Part shown: piece after piece, positions 8,329 to 16,533 of the stretch | Layout: each line of letters opens with the position of its first letter | Numbering within the stretch: the stretch's first letter is position 1 | From: Candidatus Sumerlaeia bacterium | GTDB lineage: Bacteria > Sumerlaeota > Sumerlaeia > JADFCW01 | Reading direction: 5' to 3' | NCBI GenBank assembly: GCA_026415575.1 | Contig: JAOAGV010000032.1 | Location: 273 to 39,635 of the forward strand | DNA length: 39,363 nt | Translations under genes and position numbers: made by a program | Notes under the pieces: model-generated | What the model saw: only the letters and a program-made list of their open reading frames with translations | Told to the model about the DNA's origin: nothing | Databases searched by the model: none

Positions 8329-10242
8329 CTAGTCGCGGCCCCGTTTGCCTTTCCCTTTCGGGCCGCGGCCCGACGTATCGCCGGAGAATCCGCCTTTGGG
8401 GCCGCGTTCGGGCGGTTGCATACTGCCGCGGTCAGGCGGCGGTCCGCCAGTGCCGCCGCGCTCGCGCATCTGTCGGATTCGCTCCATGATCTGCTCGCGG
8501 CTCATTCCTTGAAAGCTTCCACCCCCGGAAGGCGGCGCCGGCGGCGAATAGGACGCTGCGGGCGGCGGAGATGGAATACTGGCCGAGCGCGGCATTGGCT
8601 CTTCGCGCGGCGGCCGATTGTATTCCTCGCGCATCCGCTTTTCCTTCGGCGATACGGGAGGAGGAGCGCTCACCGAGACCGCAGGACGTTCCGAGCGGGT
8701 TTCGTGCCGATGCTCCTCGCGCGACCGTCCGCCGCCCTCGCGCAGCTGGCGCCATCGCTCGAGCAATTGCTCGCGCGTCATGCCCGGAAATGGGCCGCCC
8801 GGCCCCGTCAGCCGCTCAAACACCGAGTCGGGAATGCGTGGCAAACCGTCCGGCCCCATAAAGGGCGAGGACGGCGAGAGCGAAGCCACCGGGCCGCCCC
8901 GGCTTTCACCGCCACCTCCCATCGTGCCAAAACCACGACTGAAACTCGACGGCGGGCCCAAACCGCCCCCACCGCCCTCGTCGCCATAGTGCATGGTGAG
9001 CTCCCGCCGGTTTCCTTCGTTGTCCTCGAGAGAAACACGGTCGGTCCCGATTTCGGCCACTTTCCATTCATGGAACCGTTCGCCCACCTTCACCCATTGT
9101 CCACTAATCATGGCGCGATCAATGAATACAGCCTCCAGCTGCGGTTGAACCGGTTGCGGCCGAGGCTCGCCAAACAGGGCGCGCTTTTCCAGCTTGTCGA
9201 GCATTTCCCGCCGTTTGTCCTCCTCAGAACTGCCCGAACTCTTCCGCGAGTCTGAGCGCCCGCTCCTGCTGCTGCGGTTGTCGGCAGAACCTGATGAGCC
9301 TGACGAACGCGGCGGCTCGGAACGTGGTGCCGCGGACGCCACGCTGGCAGTGGTGGTGCTCTTTTTATCCATCAATCCCATTTCCAGAGCCAAAATCATT
9401 TCCCAATTGGCGGCCAACTCTTCCATGGACATTGTGCCGGATGACTTTGCGGCGGTGCCGGCGCGATTGTTAGTCGAGGCGGTCGGACTGCTGTCCCCTG
9501 CGGCTGCCGGCGCCGAATTGCCCGCCGACGCGGCTGGCATCAAAACCGTGGCGGTGCTGTCTTCGACCGCCAACGCTGCAACGGGCGACGCGACCGCGTC
9601 GGTGGCTGCCGTTGTCGGACTAGACGGCATGGCTGCCTGCGTAGGCACGGTCGCAGACGTTGCCGCAAGTGTCGGCGAGGCGGGGGCCAGAGCCGGTTGG
9701 GTTTGCGTCGCCGCAGCTGCCGCAGCGACAACCGTTGCAGTGGACGCCTGAGGCTCCGACCCGATGCTGGCGGTCGTCTCGCCGGCCATCGCCATAAGAA
9801 TCATCAGGTCTTCCACGCTGAAATCGCCCCATCCTTCAAACGTTCCGGCATCCTTGACGGCAACCGGCGAGGTGGGCTGGGTCGCCGCCTTTGTCGGCGA
9901 CGAGGCGGCACTGGGCGCGGACTGGCGGCGCTCGCTGCGTTCCGGGCGGCCGGACTCCGTGCGGCGTTCCGGTTCTTTTTTCGCCGTCGAGGCAGCCGGC
10001 GCGGGCGATGAGTCCGAACCCATACTCTCCACGCTGGCCAGAAGGCTGCGGGTTTGAAAAAGGAAAATCGCTTGAAGAACAAGCAAGTAGATCAACACCA
10101 GAAGGATGAGGGCATTGATTCCGAGAAGGATTAATTTGGTGTTGGAGCGCAGCCATACCCATGCATCAGCGGGCCGGCCAGTCGAGCCATTAGCGCCGCC
10201 GCTTTTGCCGTTGATCAGGCCGTTGCTTTTTCCATTGCTCAT
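8329..10242 (-). CDS. Low-complexity inner-membrane protein in the PilP/GspC position
   Basis: The 637-residue product has a short basic N-terminus, one transmembrane helix at about residues 36-62, and then a long periplasmic part rich in Ala, Ser, Thr, Pro, Gly and Arg. The only compact, conserved-looking segment is at about 369-417 (FIDRAMISGQWVKVGERF and the beta-rich stretch after it), resembling the small beta domain of PilP/GspC-type proteins that touches the secretin N0 domain. Two related helical motifs occur in the tail: GMTREQLLERWRQLRE at about 487-502 and GMSREQIMERIRQMRE at about 579-594. The ATG overlaps the upstream stop as ATGA, showing translational coupling to the PilO/GspM-like gene. 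Position between pilO-like and secretin genes matches pilP in pilMNOPQ. Its role as a bridge to the secretin is inferred; direct family membership is unproven. Confidence 0.7.
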   Translation of the reverse strand: MSNGKSNGLINGKSGGANGSTGRPADAWVWLRSNTKLILLGINALILLVLIYLLVLQAIFLFQTRSLLASVESMGSDSSPAPAASTAKKEPERRTESGRPERSERRQSAPSAASSPTKAATQPTSPVAVKDAGTFEGWGDFSVEDLMILMAMAGETTASIGSEPQASTATVVAAAAAATQTQPALAPASPTLAATSATVPTQAAMPSSPTTAATDAVASPVAALAVEDSTATVLMPAASAGNSAPAAAGDSSPTASTNNRAGTAAKSSGTMSMEELAANWEMILALEMGLMDKKSTTTASVASAAPRSEPPRSSGSSGSADNRSSRSGRSDSRKSSGSSEEDKRREMLDKLEKRALFGEPRPQPVQPQLEAVFIDRAMISGQWVKVGERFHEWKVAEIGTDRVSLEDNEGNRRELTMHYGDEGGGGGLGPPSSFSRGFGTMGGGGESRGGPVASLSPSSPFMGPDGLPRIPDSVFERLTGPGGPFPGMTREQLLERWRQLREGGGRSREEHRHETRSERPAVSVSAPPPVSPKEKRMREEYNRPPREEPMPRSASIPSPPPAASYSPPAPPSGGGSFQGMSREQIMERIRQMRERGGTGGPPPDRGSMQPPERGPKGGFSGDTSGRGPKGKGKRGRD

Positions 10243-10853
10243 AATTGCGCCTTTTCAGGGAAGAGATACGTGTAAATCTTCAGGGCGGCCTGCAACTGTC
10301 GTTTTTGAGGTTCGCCGCCGCCGCGGCCGCCGCGCGACCCGCCGGCGCTCGACCGCCCGCCCATGGCCGTGATACTGATCTGATCCACGACAATCGGGAC
10401 AGAGGCCTGTTCGAGAGAGTCAATAAAGCGGACGAGGCCGGCATAGCTGGCGGCGGTCAAATCGAGTTTCAGCTCCATGCGTGTAGAGGCCGCGGCACGC
10501 GCGGTGGCGGTCCGTGCTTGCGCTTTGAGTTGGGTGATATTGCGGATCTGGACGTTGGAGCGGCCGGCCAGCTGCTCGAACCGTTCGACGAGTTTTTTCA
10601 TCTGGTCTTCGGGCGGCTCGTTCGGCACTTGGATTTTCAGCGCCTCGGTTTGTTGTTTCAGCTCTTTGCTCACGAGCGCGTACCGTTTGATCCGTCCGCT
10701 GGCGTCCACAAACTGGGCGGTCATGTAGTCGCCGCCCCGGCGGCTGCCGGCGATGACTGCGCCGATCTTCTTGGCACCCAACCAAAGGCCAACGGCGGCG
10801 ACAATGATGGCGCCGATCATGATGGTGCGGCGTTCGCGGGGTGCGAGATTCAT
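10239..10853 (-). CDS. gspM: PilO/GspM-like inner-membrane assembly protein
   Basis: The 204-residue product is a bitopic membrane protein of the PilO/GspM type. A short basic cytoplasmic start (NLAPRERRT) precedes a transmembrane helix at about residues 11-32, a coiled-coil-prone stretch follows (SKELKQQTEALKIQ to MKKLVERFEQLA), then a ferredoxin-like beta-alpha-beta region ending in YAGLVRFIDSLEQASVPIVV. The C-terminus contains a Gly/Arg/Ser-rich insert before a final KIYTYLF strand. These proteins pair with GspL/PilN to link the cytoplasmic ATPase to the periplasmic complex. The chosen ATG overlaps the upstream stop (ATGA); the longer upstream frame is only read-through of the neighbouring gene. 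It is coupled in the same way to the downstream low-complexity gene. Confidence 0.82.
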   Translation of the reverse strand: MNLAPRERRTIMIGAIIVAAVGLWLGAKKIGAVIAGSRRGGDYMTAQFVDASGRIKRYALVSKELKQQTEALKIQVPNEPPEDQMKKLVERFEQLAGRSNVQIRNITQLKAQARTATARAAASTRMELKLDLTAASYAGLVRFIDSLEQASVPIVVDQISITAMGGRSSAGGSRGGRGGGEPQKRQLQAALKIYTYLFPEKAQL

Positions 10854-12259
10854 TTGGCACCTGCCTTCTTGTATTTCGGGTTCAGCGCAAAGGTCATCTT
10901 GAAGGTGACGCCTTCGCGGTCTTTGCGCGACGAAGGGGCATCCGCGCGCACGAAGAAATCCGATGCCGTGACCTTGCGCGTGAATTCCTGCACGTCTGTG
11001 TAAGTCTTGCACCGCCCGGTCAGCGACAGCGAACCGTCCGGATTCAGGCTCAGTGTGTCCAACGTTACCCCCTGCGGGGCAATCTCCGCGATCTCAACCA
11101 GCAGCCGTGTCATCGGAAATTTATCGGCGGCAAACCGCCGCAGAATCGCCAGCGACTGCTCACTGTGCTGCAGGTCGGCCGAAATCAGTCGCGCGCGCTG
11201 GATCACTTTGTCCATAATTGCCTCGCGCTGATGGTTGGCTGCCCGCTGCACGAACACGGTTGCCAGAAGAAGCCCGATCATCAGCAAAATTAGCACAGGG
11301 GTTTGAATCTTTGCCAGTGCAGGCAGGAGCGGTTGCGCGCCGCGCCGCGGTGCCTCCATGGCCAAAAAGTTGATCGCCTCGCCGGTGCCTGAGAGCGCTG
11401 CGCGGATCAGACCCACGACCCGGTGCCAGCTTTCCGCCCAATCGGGTGGAAGTGCGTCGGCGTTGGCCACCCATTCGGCCGCCCGCTCGAGGCGATTGAC
11501 CACCGGGATGTCCAACGTGCGGCGAAGGTCGTCGGCCAATTCCTTGGCGGCTTCCCCGCCCAAGCAGACTACCGACTCGACTTGGATGCTCTCGCGCCGG
11601 CCGCGCAAATACAGGATCAGCCGACGGATTTCATTGCCGACCGCTTCGACCGGACGGTTGCCCGGCACAAAATGTGCCGACTCGATGATGCCGTCCATGA
11701 TCACAAACAGCGACGTGCCGTCGGCTGCGCAATCAGCCACAATTTCGCATGCCAGAGGATGCGGCCGCAGCGCAAGGTGTGCGCGAAGCCCCGCCAGCGC
11801 CCCGCATTCGACATAGGTGGGACGCTCGCCGTTGGGAAAATGCCGCTCCAGCAGGCTCTGCACATACTCTCTGGAAATGGCGGCGGCCATGACATGGGTT
11901 CGTTTGCCTTCGTCGGTCGTTCCGTCTTCGACATAACCCCAGAGAGTCTTGTTTTCGTCCAATTCGCCGAGGGCCTGTTCGAGTTTGAGCGCGGTAATTT
12001 TCCGGATGTCCACTTGATCGCCGCGCGGGCCGACAAAGGGTTTGAGCAAGACTTCGCTGCGCGGCACCGTGCACAGAATGGTCTCGCCGCGCCGCCGGTC
12101 GGTCTTCTCGCGACAGAACCGGCCGAAGTCGAACTCCGCTGCCGGCTGTGTTTGCCACTCTTCAACCGTGACTTTCTCGTCCTGCACTCGGAATCGGCAC
12201 AGCCGCACCGGGTCGCTTCCCAGTTCCACAGCCCAGTATCGTCCGTTTCGTTTCTTCAT
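10850..12259 (-). CDS. gspL: GspL-like PilM-PilN fusion protein
   Basis: The 469-residue product joins an actin-fold cytoplasmic domain (about residues 1-300, PilM/GspL-cyto-like, with YWAVELGSDPVRL at the start and VVCLGGEAAKEL in the second subdomain) to a transmembrane helix at about 319-337 and a periplasmic PilN/GspL ferredoxin-like domain (about 338-460). The INFLAMEAPRR segment just before the helix corresponds to the N-terminal PilN motif. In T2SS the GspL cytoplasmic part docks the GspE ATPase and the periplasmic part pairs with GspM. It lies 14 bp after gspK, with GGGGA before the ATG, and overlaps the next gene by four bases. One fused gene in place of pilM plus pilN supports the T2SS reading. 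Confidence 0.85.
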   Translation of the reverse strand: MKKRNGRYWAVELGSDPVRLCRFRVQDEKVTVEEWQTQPAAEFDFGRFCREKTDRRRGETILCTVPRSEVLLKPFVGPRGDQVDIRKITALKLEQALGELDENKTLWGYVEDGTTDEGKRTHVMAAAISREYVQSLLERHFPNGERPTYVECGALAGLRAHLALRPHPLACEIVADCAADGTSLFVIMDGIIESAHFVPGNRPVEAVGNEIRRLILYLRGRRESIQVESVVCLGGEAAKELADDLRRTLDIPVVNRLERAAEWVANADALPPDWAESWHRVVGLIRAALSGTGEAINFLAMEAPRRGAQPLLPALAKIQTPVLILLMIGLLLATVFVQRAANHQREAIMDKVIQRARLISADLQHSEQSLAILRRFAADKFPMTRLLVEIAEIAPQGVTLDTLSLNPDGSLSLTGRCKTYTDVQEFTRKVTASDFFVRADAPSSRKDREGVTFKMTFALNPKYKKAGAK

Positions 12260-12273
12260 GGATTTCCCCTATC

Positions 12274-13728
12274 TCAGAGCTCCCGCCAATACAGAATAGT
12301 CGGCGGATCGGTTGCGATATCCACTACAGCCTCGACCGTCGCTTTGGTTTCGCCCTCGCGGCCCTCGGCCACAATCCGAAACTGATACGACTGCACGGTA
12401 ACGTAGTCTATAATACCGGCAAACAGCGACTCGGTCATGCCATTGACGTCGCGCAATTCGCTTCGGGAGATAAACGGTCCCTGGCTCGACGCCCGCCGGG
12501 TCAGAATCTCGTTGGCCACGTCCTCGGTCATTCCCGGCAGCGTCATGAGCACTTCGAAGGGGGCTGTATTGATATTAATGCGGTTGCGTTTATTCTCCGT
12601 GCCCACGCAAAGCCAGTCCACCATGCGGGCTACTTGATCGTAGTTAAACACCCGCGTTCCCTGCGTTTGTTGCCCCGACGATGAGGTTCCGCTCTTTCGG
12701 AGGCTGTCGCGCCCTTGCGTTTGTTTGCCCTGCGAGATGGACAGGCGAGTTCCCTGCGCCGACGACTGCTTGAGCGCCGACGTGCGCAGGGCCGTCGAGC
12801 CCTGGCTGCCGGACTGGCCTTGTGTCTGCGCCTCGGTGACATCGAGCAGTTCGGCCAGCGAGGTGAACCGCCGCTGGTTGCGCCACGCCACAATGGCCGC
12901 CGCCTGCGTTTGCGACATGCCCTCGATCTGGCGCAGCTGCGATTCAGAAGCGGTGTTAAGATCGAGGCGCATCTGGCCGTCGGGATTGATCTCGCGATCG
13001 TAGGAATAAACGGTGAAAAAATCCGCAAGGCCCTTGTCGAGTTCGCCATCTTGATCGTCGTAGGGCGGCGAGTAATCGCCGTCGTCTTCGTTGGGATCGA
13101 GCAGGCCGTTGCGGTTGGCATCTTCCCCGAAGACCTCGACCGATGTCCAACCGGCAATCAAGAGCAACTCCATCACGGTGTGCAGACCGCTGTTTTTACA
13201 ATAATACGGGTCTTGCAGCATCTGGTAAAAGTCGTCCTCGGCGCCGTCGGGACGCTGTTCCGAATCACTGTCCCGCCAATCGAGGAAGGCGTTGATCATT
13301 TCGGGCGTCAGTTCCGGAAATGTGTAAAGCGCGTCCTCGCTGACCGTGTTGAGGTTCACCCGGCTGGCTTCATCTGTGATTCCGTAGATTATGCGTCCCG
13401 ATTCATCGCGCTTGCCTGTGGTAAGCGTGAACACGCCGTCGCCGACGGGTTGTTCGAAGAAGCGGATTTCATCGTTGTAGAACCCGCTGGTCTCTCCGTA
13501 GTAACCGTCCTGCAGTTGGAGCAATTCCACAATGGTGCGCTCGATTCCGGCCTTGGCGTAATAACGCGCCTTCACCTTGTTAGTGCGGTTGGTCACGATG
13601 TTCAGACTGGTTCGCACCGAGGTGGAATAGCTTAGCGCAATCAGCGACAAAATAAGCACCAGCCAAAGCACGAGCACGAGGATGGCGCCGCGCTGCCGTG
13701 TGCGGATGTTGTCGTTTTTGCGCATCAT
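12274..13728 (-). CDS. gspK: Type II secretion minor pseudopilin GspK
   Basis: The 484-residue product is the large minor pseudopilin that caps the pseudopilus tip. The N-terminus has a prepilin peptidase site after Gly14 followed by AILVLVLWLVLILSLIALS. As in other GspK proteins, Glu at +5 is absent. Two helix-hairpin-helix-like SAM segments are visible: LDLNTASESQLRQIEGMS mid-protein and ININTAPFEVLMTLPGMT near the end, as in the GspK fold. Between them is a Gln/Ser/Gly-rich linker of about 60 residues. A calcium-binding-like acidic run (EDANRNGLLDPNEDDGD) is present. GspK is somewhat longer than usual because of the linker. A second ATG follows the first directly, so the start is uncertain by one codon; an AGAGGA lies upstream. 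Confidence 0.88.
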   Translation of the reverse strand: MMRKNDNIRTRQRGAILVLVLWLVLILSLIALSYSTSVRTSLNIVTNRTNKVKARYYAKAGIERTIVELLQLQDGYYGETSGFYNDEIRFFEQPVGDGVFTLTTGKRDESGRIIYGITDEASRVNLNTVSEDALYTFPELTPEMINAFLDWRDSDSEQRPDGAEDDFYQMLQDPYYCKNSGLHTVMELLLIAGWTSVEVFGEDANRNGLLDPNEDDGDYSPPYDDQDGELDKGLADFFTVYSYDREINPDGQMRLDLNTASESQLRQIEGMSQTQAAAIVAWRNQRRFTSLAELLDVTEAQTQGQSGSQGSTALRTSALKQSSAQGTRLSISQGKQTQGRDSLRKSGTSSSGQQTQGTRVFNYDQVARMVDWLCVGTENKRNRININTAPFEVLMTLPGMTEDVANEILTRRASSQGPFISRSELRDVNGMTESLFAGIIDYVTVQSYQFRIVAEGREGETKATVEAVVDIATDPPTILYWREL

Positions 13729-13746
13729 TTCGGATTTCCTCTGCGG

Positions 13747-14748
13747 CTACCGTCCTCTCGATGAACCGCCGCGTCCGAATGACGAGCCGCCGCTGCCGCC
13801 GGAATAGGAGGAACCGCCGCTTGTCCCTTCGCTGCCCGTTCCGCTCTCGGCGCTGCCATAGCCGCTTTGGCCGCCAAAGGACTGGCCGCTGCCGGTTGTA
13901 TCCAAATACCCGCCGGTCAAGTCGCCATACAGATTTTGTGAACCCTGATTGATTGCCCGCGCGGTTGGAATTCGTACCAACCGCGTGAGGGTGATGGGGT
14001 TTTCCCGCCCTTCGGGGTCGGTGCAGGTCAGGGAGAATTCGACGGCTTGCGGCACCTGGCTGTCGTTGAGCCAGTCCTCCAGCCATTCATAACCGTCGTA
14101 GAAGCGCAGGTTGAACGACGTGATCTGGATGCCGAGGTCCACCAGATAGCCGCCGTTTTCGAGGTCGTCATCGGGCGTCGGGTCAATCCGCATCCACAGG
14201 CCGCCGGTCTGCGTAGCTTGCGTTTCAGTTTCTCCTGTTGCCGACGGCGGCATTTCTCCCATCATATTCATCAAGGGATCATACATAGTCCCCATACCCA
14301 TATCCGCTGTTTGGCTCATGCCACCGGTTAGGCCTTCTTCGACTGGCACATCAATATAAAACTCGACTTCACACAGGTCGGATAGAGCCAGTTCGGGCGG
14401 AAACCGCGGATTGGCCGAGGTGACAAACGCCATCGAGTCGAAGTCGGCGGTCTCGTCCCCGTCATTGTATGCAAGAAACGCGGGCGACAGCGGATAGAAC
14501 GGGGGCTGGATGGCCCTCAGCTGCCGCGTGATCAGGTCGGCCACCCCATCCAGAAGCCGGATCATTTCCGCACGCCGCTTGGCCTTTTCCCATGAGGTCG
14601 TCGCCACCCAGAATGTGGAAAAGGCCGTGCCGATCAGCATCACCGAAACCATCATACCCGTCAGGATTTCGAGCAGGGTCATGGCGCGACGGGAATGAGG
14701 GATGGGGAATGAGGGATAACGGAGGCGCGACAGAGCACGACGCCGCAT
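13747..14748 (-). CDS. gspJ: Type II secretion minor pseudopilin GspJ
   Basis: The product, 333 residues from this start, is a GspJ-type minor pseudopilin. The prepilin motif is RRA/MTLLEILTGMM, with Ala at -1 and Glu at +5, followed by a hydrophobic helix and a beta-rich globular domain. The final 60 residues are very Gly/Ser-rich and end in an RG motif. The start is ambiguous. I chose the ATG at 14748 because GGGGAA precedes it and it gives a 22-residue basic leader; an ATG at 14793 would give 37 residues. Part of either leader is coded by heptanucleotide repeat DNA (14691-14725), so the leader sequence YPSFPIPHS is probably repeat-derived. The gene lies 18 bp before gspK. Confidence 0.83.
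   Translation of the reverse strand: MRRRALSRLRYPSFPIPHSRRAMTLLEILTGMMVSVMLIGTAFSTFWVATTSWEKAKRRAEMIRLLDGVADLITRQLRAIQPPFYPLSPAFLAYNDGDETADFDSMAFVTSANPRFPPELALSDLCEVEFYIDVPVEEGLTGGMSQTADMGMGTMYDPLMNMMGEMPPSATGETETQATQTGGLWMRIDPTPDDDLENGGYLVDLGIQITSFNLRFYDGYEWLEDWLNDSQVPQAVEFSLTCTDPEGRENPITLTRLVRIPTARAINQGSQNLYGDLTGGYLDTTGSGQSFGGQSGYGSAESGTGSEGTSGGSSYSGGSGGSSFGRGGSSRGR
14691..14725. repeat. Heptanucleotide repeat array in the gspJ leader
   Basis: On the + strand the DNA reads as degenerate 7-bp units (GGAATGA, GGGATGG, GGAATGA, GGGATAA, CGGAGGC). The same style of repeat occurs between gspF and gspG. Heptameric STRR repeats of this kind are known from filamentous cyanobacteria. Here the array lies within the predicted coding sequence, immediately before the prepilin peptidase site. 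Confidence 0.6.
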
Positions 14749-14819
14749 CCTATTCCCCACGGTCCAATTTCCATTTTCTGCCGCCCATTTCATAGCACGA
14801 GAACCCTGCGTTCGTTCAT

Positions 14820-15299
14820 CTAATAGCTTATGGGCAATTCGGTTTGGAGACCGGAGCTGGTGGCATTGTCGCCCGGACGCATATAAGTTGTCAGCGAAAT
14901 GTCGCGCTGGGCTTGGCCTTCCGTCCACGAAACCGTCACCCGGACCTCGAACAAGCCGTCGAGGTCGGTGCTTTGAATATCACTACTCCAAGAGAATCGC
15001 GGGTCTTCGGGAAATTCGCCGCTGTCGCTCCCCACGCGCAGGTCGCCGACGTATTCAATTTCCTCGATAATGTTTTGCGCCAGCATCAGGCCGCGGCTTT
15101 GGCTTTCCATCCAGGCCTGATTCCGCGTGTTGCCGGCAATGGCCTCAATCAGGGCCACCACGGCGATGCTGAAAATCGCCACGGCAACGAGGGTTTCCAA
15201 GAGTGAGAACGCCGAGGTAACCGGCGCTGAACGGCTAAAGCGACGCGGTCGGCGCGCGCAGCGCCTCATGCCGCTGTCTTTCTGTCGCTTCGGTCTCAT
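14820..15299 (-). CDS. gspI: Type II secretion minor pseudopilin GspI
   Basis: The 159-residue product has a 30-residue, strongly basic leader and a prepilin site TSA/FSLLETLVAVAIFSIA (Ala at -1, Glu at +5). After the hydrophobic helix comes the GspI-typical SRGLMLAQNIIEEIEY helix and a beta-rich end (FEVRVTVSWTEGQAQRDISLTTY). GspI helps form the pseudopilus tip complex with J and K. The ATG overlaps the gspH stop as ATGA, and a GAGG ribosome site lies about eight bases upstream, inside gspH. The gap to gspJ depends on the gspJ start chosen. Confidence 0.87.
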   Translation of the reverse strand: MRPKRQKDSGMRRCARRPRRFSRSAPVTSAFSLLETLVAVAIFSIAVVALIEAIAGNTRNQAWMESQSRGLMLAQNIIEEIEYVGDLRVGSDSGEFPEDPRFSWSSDIQSTDLDGLFEVRVTVSWTEGQAQRDISLTTYMRPGDNATSSGLQTELPISY

Positions 15300-15943
15300 A
15301 CTGCTGCCTCTGTTCCATAAACAGCCGGCGCGGGCTCGTTGGGCACGCTTTCCGGCGGGGTCTGGCCCGATTCGCCTTCGGCGGTCGCCGGTTGGCCCTC
15401 GGTGATCATTACACGGCCTGTCAATCCATTGAGATTGATTTCCATGGTGTCGCGGCGCTGCGAAATCAGACGGATGCGGCAGAAATCCGCTGTTCCGTCC
15501 CGCCGAAACTGGATGTAGTAGCTGCCCTGTTCGCCCGGATTGAGCGCCTCGGCCATGTCCGTCGTGTCAAAAAACACCGTTTCGGGCAGCACATAAATGT
15601 TCATTCCCGGTGCCGGAAACAACTGATATTGCAATTCGCCTGTTTCCAATTCCACCTCATAGGTGATGTAAGCTCGTTTGGCTTCCGGCTCGATGTTCAA
15701 CCGGAAGTCCTTTTGCTGCGCAATGGCTCCACTGAAACAAAACGCGATCATGTCGCCCAACTGTCCGGCCGCCGCCGAAATCTGCATGCGCGTAAAGCTG
15801 CCCGCAAACTCCGGCAAGACCGCTCCCACCAAAATCGAAATGACAATCAGAACGACCATCAATTCGAGGAGGGTGAAAGCGCGCTGGCGCGGCAAATCAG
15901 GGCGCAGGAGCCGTCGGCGCCATTCCTGTGTCGGTGGCTTCAT
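15296..15943 (-). CDS. gspH: Type II secretion minor pseudopilin GspH
   Basis: The 215-residue product has the prepilin site QRA/FTLLELMVVLIVISILVG after a 22-residue basic leader (Ala at -1, Glu at +5). The following helix and beta domain, with FSGAIAQQKDFRLNIEPE and the late strand GSYYIQFRRDGTADFCRI, fit the GspH/FimT fold. The C-terminal 30 residues are a Pro/Glu-rich tail. The ATG at 15943 is preceded by GGGA and starts 47 bases inside the end of gspG, an unusually long overlap that suggests tight coupling. Upstream read-through in this frame lies within gspG and is not counted. Confidence 0.85.
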   Translation of the reverse strand: MKPPTQEWRRRLLRPDLPRQRAFTLLELMVVLIVISILVGAVLPEFAGSFTRMQISAAAGQLGDMIAFCFSGAIAQQKDFRLNIEPEAKRAYITYEVELETGELQYQLFPAPGMNIYVLPETVFFDTTDMAEALNPGEQGSYYIQFRRDGTADFCRIRLISQRRDTMEINLNGLTGRVMITEGQPATAEGESGQTPPESVPNEPAPAVYGTEAAV

Positions 15944-16376
15944 AATGTTCCCAACTGGTGATGTCGCGGGCGTAGCCTTCGCCGCCTTCCTGTCCGTCCG
16001 CGCCCAAGCTCGACAGGTCATAACTGTCGGGATTGAATACGCCCGGGCAGACATACACATAGGGATTGCCCCATGGGTCGGGCGGGACCGACTTCTTCAG
16101 GTACGGACCCTTCCACCGCACGGCATCATCGCTTTGCGGTGGTTCCCGCAACACCGTCAAGCCTTCCTCACTGGTGGGAAACCGCCCCATGTCCAGTTTG
16201 AACATGTCAATGGCGGCTTCGAGAGCGGCCACGTCCGACCGGGCGCGCGCCACCCGCGCGTCGTCGGTCTTCCCTGTGAGGTTGGGAATCACGGCGGCCG
16301 CCAAAATCGTCAGGACGATGATGACGACCATGATCTCCACCAGCGTGAATCCCCGTCTTCGGTTTTTCGGTCTCAT
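15897..16376 (-). CDS. gspG: Type II secretion major pseudopilin GspG
   Basis: The 159-residue product is the major pseudopilin. It has a nine-residue basic leader, the cleavage site RRG/FTLVEIMVVIIVLTILAA (Gly at -1, Glu at +5), the GspG helix with LEAAIDMFKLDMGRFPTSEE, the DPWGNPYVY turn, and the calcium-site region SLGADGQEGGEGYARDITSW. A 16-residue extension follows. AAGGGGG precedes the ATG at 16376. The frame extends upstream into heptanucleotide repeat DNA, but no start there has a ribosome site. It follows gspF after a 157-bp gap with a large inverted repeat, and overlaps gspH. Confidence 0.93.
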   Translation of the reverse strand: MRPKNRRRGFTLVEIMVVIIVLTILAAAVIPNLTGKTDDARVARARSDVAALEAAIDMFKLDMGRFPTSEEGLTVLREPPQSDDAVRWKGPYLKKSVPPDPWGNPYVYVCPGVFNPDSYDLSSLGADGQEGGEGYARDITSWEHYEATDTGMAPTAPAP

Positions 16377-16403
16377 TGTACGAGCCCCCTTATTGTGATT
16401 CTT

Positions 16404-16526
16404 AAGGATGAGGGATGAAGGATGAGGGATGAGGGACAAAAAAACAAATACACCCCGCAATGCTTAACCCTAAAGAAGTGCACTTGAATTCTATTTGATT
16501 CATGCCTCATCCTTCATCCCTCATCC
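16404..16526. repeat. 22-bp inverted heptanucleotide repeat between gspF and gspG
   Basis: Four exact or near-exact 7-bp units (GGATGAG, GGATGAA, GGATGAG, GGATGAG) fill 16406-16433. Their reverse complement occupies 16505-16527. The arms 16406-16427 and 16505-16526 are perfectly complementary over 22 bp, separated by 77 bases. In the gsp transcript this would form a long stem between the gspF stop and the gspG ribosome binding site. A role in uncoupling major pseudopilin expression from gspEF is inference. Confidence 0.75.
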
Positions 16527-16533
16527 CTTGGCA

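Noticed and set aside
15897-15943. Overlap of gspG and gspH as evidence of a frameshift
   Set aside because: Both genes have complete prepilin motifs and own start signals; overlapping pseudopilin genes are normal.
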